This document shows positions 56,901-64,000 of a stretch of DNA of 64,000 nt, one piece after another (within the stretch, counting starts at the first letter, position 1; the number at the start of each line of letters is the position of its first letter). The stretch is from assembly GCF_963678635.1 (NCBI RefSeq), contig NC_087066.1, forward strand, positions 38,759,755 to 38,823,754, given 5' to 3'. The position numbers and the translations under genes were made by a program. This DNA is from Symsagittifera roscoffensis. Its lineage: Eukaryota > Xenacoelomorpha > Acoela > Convolutidae. The notes beneath the pieces are model-generated. The model searched no databases. It saw only the letters and a program-made list of their open reading frames with translations, and had not been told where the DNA came from.

Positions 56901-59900
56901 TCTAAAAGAATTAACTGCATAAAGAAGCTGTAGATGTTGGGTCTAGGACAAAAAAGCCGACGGGACTTCAAGCCGAAGGGACTTCAGGACGAAAATTAAA
57001 CTTTACAAGCACCTCAAATCATTATTTTTTCATCTGTAAAACGTTGCTTGTCAAAATCGTAGGCTATTTTACTCCATAATAAGCGTTATTTATGACAATG
57101 AATCACTTGGGATTGGCATCCGTTAATAATATCAGCCGGTTTTTGAAATGCATAAATTATAAACAAGAAAATTACCTTCAACCGTGTTTTATTTTTCAAC
57201 TTTCCTAAACATCATTTGGAGCCTTAAAATTGATGAAAACGCTAATAAGTACCGATTAAAGATCATGAAATTGAGAAATTCTTCAAAAAAAATTTCAAAT
57301 TAATCATATTTCATGACTTAGAGAGAAAATTTTCGGCTTGGAGTCCCTAATTTTACGATTCGGCTTGAAGTCCCGTCGGCTTGATGTCCGGCACCCGTAG
57401 ATGTTACAGAACTTCGGTTAATAACTTTTGTGTCCTTTTATTCTCAAATATTTCTTATTGACCTATTTTTATCATTGGAAAACACTCGGGCGAGATGTGT
57501 TAAAGAATTTGTTAATTTTTCTGTAGTGTTTTCTTTTTTTTTGAGAAAAACATTGTTTTTTTTGCAATGCAAAGTGAAGCGATAAGCTCTTTTTCGATTC
57601 TGCTAAAACGTCTAATTGAGTTAGATTGTTTATTTATTGATAAAGAGTACTGAATAAGTAACCTGGTTAAGCTCAGTTAATTTTAGATCATATATCCCAA
57701 TGAGTGGATTTAGGAGTCGAGGGGGTGGGATTGTACGGGGTAGGATGTAGTATATAACAGAGGTAAGTTAACTTGCCTCCTTTATATACTACATCTTACA
57801 CCGTACAAACCCCACCGCGCCCTCTAAATCTACCCCTTGGGATGTATGATCTGAACTTAACCAGGCTTTTTATTCAGTACTCTGTATCAACCATGTGTAC
57901 GCTCAATACATGACTGACCTTGACAATTTCGGCACACTTGATTGTCGTTGCACCCTCCTCCTCGTGACCATGGTAGAAAATGATGACAAACGGATATCGC
58001 ATGTGAATGAACTCCTTTACTTCGTTGTTCACGTCACTCACAAAGTAGTTGTACGCTATCTGCTCTGTGATGTTTTCGGCGTAGAAGAAATTCGCCAGCG
58101 TCTTCTTCAATTTCTCTCGGTGTTTCTCCGAAACCGTCTCGGGAAGAAGTCGTGTGGGGTCGTTGCGCGACTCGAAGTTCATTTCCTCTGAAACAAATCC
58201 CAATCGTGAAAAGTAATTGCAAGTATTTGTCAGTCCAGACTTTGAAATGATGCGACATTTTGATTTCGGTGTTATAGTAAAAATCAGAATATTGATAAAA
58301 GCTACTTTTAGGTGGATTCCGTTTAAAACTAGTGAGAGCAGGGATAACTTGATGATTTATGCAGGCGCGGTTCTATGATTTTCTGAAGGGGGGATTTTCA
58401 AAAAAATTTTCGAGTCGATCAAATTGATTTTTTTAGCTCTCACACATCTCCAACCTTCTTTTTTAACTTTCTTTTTTCCAACCTAAGTAGTAAATATTGT
58501 TGCGAATTTTGCTGCGACTTCGTCGCAATTGTTGTTGCGACTTAAAGCAACAACATTTGCTGCGTCGAATTTGCTGCATCGAATTGGCAATAAGATATTT
58601 TGATATTTTGTTGCACCTTTGATTAAGAGTAAGAAGTTTTGAACGTAGTGAAGTTTTTTATACAGATCCTGCAGATTTTTTTTTGTTTTTTTTTTCAGAA
58701 AAAAGTCTTAAAATATTGATGCACTTAGGTATGATGCACTTTTTGAGTTCAATTGGAATTAATCTGCTGAAAGTGACGTAAATCGCAATCTTCAAATAAC
58801 GAGCGTGGAAATGGCGAGAAAAAACGTGAAAGATTTCTAGTTTCGAAAGTGGAATTTATTTTTAAGAGTTACCAGCGGAAAAAAAACTTTACCTATTGAT
58901 CCAGTTTACTCAAGTTGGGCTCATGTTTTTTCAAAATACCACCAATCATAAATTGTCCAAGAAAATCAAAGAGCTTAAATGACATCTATTTTTTCTCGGA
59001 AATTCGAAAATTGAGATTTTTTAAAGAAAGTCAGCGTTTTTTATGTTTACTTGCGTTCATTACTTTTTTCAATCTTCGATTGGCTATGTTATTTAGTTGC
59101 ACCTTTACACCTTATTGATAACTTGTGCTTTGACATTCGAATATTTCTAAGTTTACACAGTTGATGCATTTTTATTTCATCAATTGAACCAAAAAAAGCT
59201 ATTTGTGTCAAACAACATAACAATAATAAGTCTCGATTTCAGAAGTTTTCTAATTCAAAATATCTCGCATTTTTTTAAAATGCATAATTTACACATGATG
59301 TGGCTTTATGATTTCCGATTTTTTTGCATGCAAAACTGTATCTTTTTGTATTTGATGCTTCTTTTGCTGCATCGAATTGGCTTTTTATTAGCATATGTAA
59401 CTGCATTATTGGTGGCTAGTTATTTGAGATTTTAGGCATCTGTGACTGAATGGTTAGTGCGTGGGAATCAAATTTGCTAGGTCGCTAATTCGAGTTTTTG
59501 CTGAGCCTCGAGTTTTTGCAAATGCGAGGCTTATTTCTACTTTTTCTTATGTCACTTGTTAGAGCTGCTTTTTGGCCGTGTTCTTGCCAGTTTTTGCGAA
59601 GCGCAATCTTGCCTGTGTGTGAAAGTTTTATTCTGACCAAATTTTGGCGACCAAATTTTTCAAACAGCAGGCCAAAAAAAGCGGTTTTATGTGGCACTTA
59701 TTGAAAAAGTTTGACCAGAAAATCGCGTTTTTTCGCGTGCGCTCGCCCTTCAAAGTTAGTATATTTTGGCACCGAAGTTCAGCTAAATGTGCAGTCAGCC
59801 AAAAAATAATATCTCAAAATGGTATAAAGGGACCTTTTGGGTCTGCAGGGGATCGAATCCCCGAGAGGGGCGAAAGACACCCACCACCCAAATCCGGTAC

Positions 59901-62267
59901 TTGAAAGTTGCTAACTGTGCATATCGGCGTTCAATAATTATTTGAACGGACTCAATTTGATAATTCAAAAAACTGAACAGCAATTTGCAATTAGACAAAA
60001 TTATTTGATCTGAATTTACACGAGACATCAAAAACTTTCGCACCCGTTTTTATTGTTTCATGAATCCCGAACGAAAGATAAAATTGCAGCTTTTTGAGGT
60101 TGAAGGTCACCTTTTTAGTGTCTAAAAGATTACGCTAATTGATAATCATAATAAATTGTTTTCATATCAGAGGTAATTCAATAGACATTTGTCAATTTAT
60201 ATAATTCTGATATGCAAGGACATCAAAAGTCCCGATAGGCCTAGTCCATTGATGCGTTAATTAAGCAGTACATCTTCTAATAAGTAATATGACGTTTCAA
60301 CTGCTAGATAATAGAAAATGTCCAAACCCTACAACCTCACTTTTAGAGAAAAAAGATCTGTGAATCATTAAGATTGATGACTGCATCAGCAAAATGTGCT
60401 AAACAAAATTTCGAATAAGGTTGAAAAGTTTTCCAATCCATACACCTATCTCTTTATTAGGACTTTTACCAGTGAAATTATTCGTTGATTTGATTTTCAT
60501 AATATTTTATATTTTATTATGTCAATCTCTGAGTCCAAATTTAGTTTTTTAGGTATTCAGTTTTCAGATCTTTGGGTAAAATTTTAACTAAGGTTTGAAT
60601 AGCTCGTATAAGTGCAGTTTTTCACTGAGATTATCTTGTGAATTTCTTCAAAATATGTTGCAGACTGATATCTTTGCTTTCTTAAAAATATTCTCAGAAT
60701 TTGATTTTGTTTCATTTGAAGTTTTTGCAGTAATGGTTTTTTAATGGTTTTAATGGTGCCGTACACTAGAACATCACATTACAGTATTGGTTAAATGTGG
60801 CTGGAATAGTTTTGATTAGTTGCGCTGTTGTTAGTACGTCACTTAGTCGGTAATTCACAATTAAAGTCATTTTTGACGAGAAAAACAATATGAAAATTGA
60901 AATCTAATTTTGCGTCCATGTGAAAGCCCAAAAATTTAGTAAAGAAGCGTTTCTTAGTTTCATCTGTTCCTATTTTTGTATTGTCGAATCTTTAGATTTT
61001 TTTCCTACTAAAATTAATGTTTTTTGTTTTGTCGAGGTACAGAGTTAGCCTATTGCTTTTCAAGCATTTTTCTATTTTAGTTTAATCCTTATTGTATTGG
61101 TATAAAATTTGCTGTTTTTGCTTTGCTGCTGTATCATCAGCGTATAAATATGTTTTAATTAGTTTGTAATTGTGGTAAATTATTTATTTGTAATCTGAAC
61201 AGTAGTAGCCCAATGACTTACCCTTGTGAAACTCCACAGTGAATATTTCCAATTTTGACCATTTAGAGCCTTTTTTGACTACTTTTGATCTATAAGCAAA
61301 TTTTATTTCAACAATGCCTGAATGGGACCTCGTAGCCCGCAGTTTTCAGCTTTTTTTGTGGAAGTGTTTTGTGTGAAACAGTTTCAAACGCTTTTTTGAG
61401 ATCGACAAAAGTTGCATGTGTTACATTGGGGTTCAATTACCAAAAATTTCGGGTGTCTTCCATGAAGTTTAGCAAATCATTTTTAAGTTTGAACTTGGTT
61501 TGACACGCTTTGACTTCTTTTGATTTTGTTTTGGCAGGGTTTTACCAGGATTTTATCTTGACTTTAACTTGTTAATATTACGCTAAAATGAGGTTAGCTG
61601 ACATTGGTTGCGGATCTACGCAACGGCTACGTTTAAACCACAGTTCTATGAAGTGCCTACCAAGTTTCAGATTTTCAAAAAGCAAAAATGCTTATGAATA
61701 CGCTGCTTAGCTTGTGTAATAGAATGATTATATTGATTGAAATATTGTTAGACTGAGAAGGTAGGTGCAAGGATGCAGAAAATACAATATAAATGAAAAT
61801 GTTTAGACAAATGAATAACCAGGGCCATATTATGAAATTGTATACTTTGCGTTTTTTGTCAACCCGGGCGCGCTCCGTACTTCATACACTCACCCATCAA
61901 CTCGATGCAAAAGGTGTCTGGCTCTTTTTCTTCCATCACTACCTGAGATCCGGATAAATTATTCTCATCCGCAGCTGGGGTCCCGTTCGCAGGAGCCACT
62001 GAGTTCTGCCTGGAAACTGGAATCGCAGTCGTAGCTGCAGTCGCAGTAGTTTTACCACAGTCATAAACAGCTATAATGAAGTGTTTCCCGCCGTACTTCT
62101 TCCTCCGAGTCCGGTACTTTCGAAGTCGCGCCGCTTCCGGGTCATCGGGGTCATCCAGGCCTAAAATATTCTTCCGGAAACTCCGACTCCAAGTCTTACG
62201 CCAGCTGCCACCACGTCCATCTGATTTGGCGACCCGCCGAGCAATCAGTGCTGCTTTTTGATTTTTT
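48704..62267 (-). CDS. Unrecognised multi-exon gene, 3' part (at least three exons)
   Basis: Exons 62,267-61,894, 58,187-57,919 and 49,132-48,704 on the minus strand join in phase (phase 1, then phase 0) with good GT-AG sites, and each shows protein-like composition unlike the A+T-rich introns. The joined part reads as a basic N-terminal region, an Ala/Thr-rich linker, an acidic middle and a possible thioredoxin-like domain. The first exon enters in phase 2, so more exons lie to the right, beyond the gap or the window. The introns are large (3.7 and 8.8 kb) and full of repeats. I do not recognise the family. Extra small exons between those found cannot be excluded. Confidence 0.6.
49140..50880. 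other. Intron with repeat fragments
   Basis: No exon seen. Family S copy 3 lies at about 49,797-50,560 (TTCCGACCA at left, TGGTCGGAA at right). Confidence 0.45.
50895..53447 (+). mobile_element. Helitron/HINE-like element with central tandem repeats (copy D)
   Basis: Starts with a long TCTA microsatellite (50,900-50,965). The left module appears twice (50,970-51,200 and, after a second TCTA run, 51,245-51,370). About eleven diverged tandem units of 150-175 bp follow (51,530-53,390). Ends with a GCG/CGC palindrome, CTAG (53,443-53,446) and T. It lies inside the large intron of the minus-strand gene. Confidence 0.75.
53450..55640. other. Intron sequence
   Basis: A+T-rich; nothing recognised. 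Two short minus-strand ORFs near 54,723-55,200 lack splice sites and family features. Confidence 0.4.
55650..56200 (+). repeat. Short relative of the 3.8-kb repeat, with tRNA-like segment
   Basis: Begins with a CACACAAGC/GCTTGTGTG palindrome and CCAACCTAAGTCGCA. It then has a tRNA-like part (A box TAGCGCAGAGGTAGG at 55,862; weak B box GGGTTAGAACC) and ends with the ATGCGTCCGCTCTATA...AACTTCGCCTCTGTGT segment known from 41,320-41,560. It looks like an internally shortened copy. Confidence 0.6.
56201..56929. other. Intron sequence
   Basis: Nothing recognised. Confidence 0.4.
56939..57396. mobile_element. 458-bp TIR element with 9-bp target-site duplication
   Basis: Flanked by identical GTAGATGTT (56,930-56,938 and 57,397-57,405). 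The inverted ends start GGGT...GGACA and include AAGCCGACGGGACTTCAAG on the left with its exact complement on the right. A second, shorter inverted block lies inside. There is no ORF, so it is non-autonomous. A 9-bp duplication with G-starting TIRs is typical of Mutator-like elements (established knowledge); the assignment is inference. Confidence 0.8.
57637..57890. mobile_element. 254-bp fold-back (hairpin) element next to an exon
   Basis: The left half (TTGATAAAGAGTACTGAATAA, then CCTGGTTAAG, a G-rich segment, ATGTAGTATATAA) is matched by its complement in the right half ending TATCAA, giving arms of over 100 bp with scattered mismatches and a short centre near 57,765. It lies 28 bp from the splice donor of the exon 57,919-58,187 on the minus strand. 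Confidence 0.85.
57919..58187 (-). CDS. Internal exon of the unrecognised minus-strand gene
   Basis: Acceptor TTTGTTTCAG|AG at 58,188; donor AAG|GTCAGT at 57,918. 269 nt, entering in phase 1 and leaving in phase 0. It encodes an acidic helical part followed by 'YPFVIIFYHGHEEEG' and 'TIKCAEIVK', which resembles a thioredoxin-type first strand and helix lacking the CxxC pair. Confidence 0.7.
58470..59635 (+). repeat. Diverged copy of the 3.8-kb repeat interior
   Basis: Shares blocks with 39,065-39,740: CCAACCTAAGT, TTGCTGCATCGAATTGGC, TATTTGTTTCAAACAACAT and a tRNA-Leu/Ser-like ACTGAATGGTTAGTGCG (59,445). A block at about 58,625-59,095 is unrelated, so this copy is interrupted by other DNA. 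Confidence 0.6.
59665..59860 (-). repeat. Dispersed repeat, inverted copy of 34,160-34,345
   Basis: Reverse-complement similarity includes GATTCGATCCCCTGC, TTTTGAGATATT, TTGGCTGACTG and CGAAAAAACGC. Confidence 0.65.
59900..60580. other. Intron sequence
   Basis: Nothing recognised. Confidence 0.4.
60584..61440 (-). pseudogene. LINE (non-LTR) reverse transcriptase relic
   Basis: Minus-strand reading in broken frames gives 'FVDLKKAFETVSHK' (about 61,410-61,365), 'CGVSQG' (61,240), the catalytic 'LYADDTAA' (61,145-61,121), then 'LYLDKTKNINFS', 'FLGFHMDAKLDF' and, at 60,766-60,584, an intact stretch matching the RT C-terminal region. Order and motifs fit jockey/CR1-type reverse transcriptases. 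Stops and frameshifts make it dead. It lies within the first visible intron of the minus-strand gene. Confidence 0.8.
61894..62267 (-). CDS. Upstream exon of the unrecognised minus-strand gene
   Basis: Acceptor TTTGTGTTCAG at 62,268; donor ATGG|GTGAGT at 61,893. 374 nt, entering in phase 2 and leaving in phase 1, which fits the exon at 58,187. It encodes a basic, Arg/Lys-rich segment ('RKYRTRRKKYGGKHF', 'IIAVYDCGKTT') followed by an Ala/Thr/Ser/Asn-rich linker. Its G+C content is far above the surrounding intron. Confidence 0.7.
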
Positions 62268-62394
62268 CTGAACACAAAAAAGGAAAACTTGTTATAACGA
62301 AATTTCGAGTTAAATATTGCATTAATTTATTGACATTTCAAAGGAACCACGTTCAAGTTTCGACCACGAAGTAGCAGATCTGAGACTCGAGCCC

Positions 62395-62520
62395 GGACAT
62401 TAACTAGGGGGCAGTGGGGGGGGGGGGGGGTGGTTGAGGAAATTAACTAGGTTATGAGTTTGATTTTTCAGCCAATCAGAGAAGAGTTTTTTACACGCGC
62501 CGCTTAGCAATTTTAATATA
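62395..62520. repeat. Small G-run repeat
   Basis: A poly-G run followed by AGCCAATCAGAGAAGAGTTTTTTACACGCGCCGC-like sequence, related to 46,100-46,250 and 48,440-48,620. Confidence 0.45.
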
Positions 62521-62602
62521 TATTACATGCTGGTGTGGAGGATTTTAGTTTGGCTCAAAAAATAATCAACTCAAAGTCGAGGAAAACAGGTCCAAAAACA
62601 GG

Positions 62603-62802
62603 NNNNNNNNNNNNNNNNNNNNNNNNNNNNNNNNNNNNNNNNNNNNNNNNNNNNNNNNNNNNNNNNNNNNNNNNNNNNNNNNNNNNNNNNNNNNNNNNNN
62701 NNNNNNNNNNNNNNNNNNNNNNNNNNNNNNNNNNNNNNNNNNNNNNNNNNNNNNNNNNNNNNNNNNNNNNNNNNNNNNNNNNNNNNNNNNNNNNNNNNNN
62801 NN
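62603..62802. other. Assembly gap (200 N)
   Basis: Exactly 200 undetermined bases, probably a placeholder length. It interrupts the BEL/Pao relic. Confidence 0.99.
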
Positions 62803-63680
62803 GGAAGTGATCCGGCGTTAACGCTTCGAGCTCGTTCGGACGGGAAGACACATATGGGAGCAGACAGTTGTTCAGAGACTGCTCATCTACACAAAACGTG
62901 GTAGAAAAACATGGTAAATATGTCTTCCCCATTGTGTTTTCGTGTTCCTAGTATTCATAAAAAAACTCTTTTGATGCTCCATACGAGCCTTTCTCTATAC
63001 CACCATAATGAAGGGCACTGCGTTGATTTAAATTTCTAGGCAAGGTTTCAATGACCAAACAGAACCCAACCATGGCAATTCCAGTTCTCGATGCAGGAAA
63101 TCAGCTCTATGGCCGAGCCTACAAAAAAGTATCATTGTCAGAGCAGATGACGCAAGGCGTTCCTCTCCGAGCAGTGAAGTATGCTATTCCTATTACACGG
63201 TAGTTTGTATCACTTGACGGAATAACTCTCAGATGAACACAAGTGAATAATTAACCAGATCTGAGTTTTTCTGAGCTTCGTCGAATCATTACGTCAAATG
63301 GAACGAAGTAATCGACTCCGCAGCTCCTGAATAGTCGTTGTCGGTAACCCAGTCGCCCGCGCGGAAATTCAGTCATCATAGGCAAAATTATTTTTGTTTT
63401 TCGTTTTCAACTTACGGCGCATGGTTGCTGTTTTAAACGGAGGGCAGTACGGAGCCTGAAGACAACATACCTTAGTTGTGTAAGAGCACGCAGATAAGAA
63501 GCACTTTGATGATGATTCCTTTGGTGAATGAACCTTAGTAGCATCACTACAAACACATGGTAATTATCTTACATGAAGGGATGTTTAACGTTAATTTCAA
63601 CGGCAGACAGACGGCGAATACGACCAGTTGAACGGACTAGACCATTGGGACCGATAAACGGTAAAAAAGAGTTTTCTTAC
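62803..63680 (-). pseudogene. BEL/Pao retrotransposon integrase relic
   Basis: Minus-strand motifs in the expected order: 'GLVRSTGRIRR' (about 63,640-63,610), 'HHQSASYLRALTQLRYV' (about 63,515-63,460), 'CGVDYFVPFDV' (about 63,325-63,290), 'ARRGTPCVICSDN' (about 63,170-63,130) and 'NELEALTPDHF' (62,840-62,803). These are hallmarks of BEL/Pao integrase. Several stops and frame changes make it a pseudogene. It continues into the gap on the left. Confidence 0.85.
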
Positions 63681-64000
63681 TGGACTGTTTAATGTGAATT
63701 GCCTTGATTTCGTTGGGAACGATTCTGATTGAGCCAGAACCAATAGTTTTTCCTTAGCTCATTATAAATCGTACGGATCGGTTATCGAACAAAAGTTGCG
63801 GTTTTGACGGTAATGAGGTGATAACATCGGCATAAATGCGACATTTTTTGAGTTTTCGTGAAGAACTAAAAATTTTTTCAGACAAAAATTAGATCGGTGG
63901 TTTTAATTGTGCAAGTGAAATTGGAAGCTTGTTCAAAACCTCTATGCAAATCACTTGAATGTCCTTTGAGTCGAATGCCTGTCAAAACATTTAAGTCAAG
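63681..64000. other. Right edge, probably further BEL/Pao sequence
   Basis: G+C content stays raised up to about 63,850, but I could not read reliable motifs here. Confidence 0.3.

Noticed and set aside
63049-63198. Plus-strand 49-codon ORF with good Met start near 63,049
   Set aside because: It is the antisense of a BEL/Pao integrase relic; the minus strand reads ARRGTPCVICSDN in the right order with other integrase motifs.

Overview
This window looks like a piece of an invertebrate animal genome. It has A+T-rich DNA, spliced genes with canonical GT-AG introns, a neurotransmitter-type (SLC6) transporter, a mitochondrial membrane protein related to COX6C, tRNA-derived SINE-like repeats, and remnants of Penelope-like, LINE and BEL/Pao retroelements. 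The phylum cannot be fixed from the sequence alone. A 200-bp run of N lies at 62,603-62,802.

The most striking region is 1 to about 11 kb. It is much richer in G+C than its flanks and carries a compact array on the + strand: the C-terminal part of a macro-domain-like protein (entering from the left edge), then three intact large ORFs of 1013, 889 and 960 codons, then a 115-codon in-frame extension. ORF1 overlaps ORF2 as ATGA. ORF2 and ORF3 share one frame and are separated by TGA plus two codons before ATG. ORF3 ends in one TAG followed by open frame. A splice donor/acceptor pair between the macro ORF and ORF1 would remove upstream AUGs and leave the ORF1 AUG first. ORF1 carries an SGNH/GDSL-type esterase domain, a coiled coil and a second degenerate SGNH-like half. 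I recognise no polymerase, integrase or capsid signature in ORF1-3. Intact reading frames in decayed surroundings suggest a recently active mobile or virus-like element whose replication module may lie left of the window.

From 12 to 33 kb lie a Penelope-like fragment (-), an intact intronless SLC6 transporter (15.0-16.8 kb, -) and several repeat families. The main one is a Helitron/HINE-like element with a TCTA microsatellite, central tandem repeats of about 165 bp, a palindrome and a CTAGT-type end (copies near 18.7-21.0, 26.5-28.2, 31.8-33.2 and 50.9-53.4 kb). A three-exon gene for a COX6C-like protein occupies 33.8-36.1 kb (+).

From 38 to 46 kb two nearly identical 3.8-4.2-kb units lie head to tail, each starting with a tRNA-Cys-like sequence. 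From 48.7 to 62.3 kb (-) three exons with matching phases form the 3' part of an unrecognised gene; its introns hold a Helitron-like copy, a 458-bp TIR element with 9-bp target duplications, a 254-bp fold-back and a LINE RT relic. A decayed BEL/Pao integrase (-) flanks the assembly gap at the right end.
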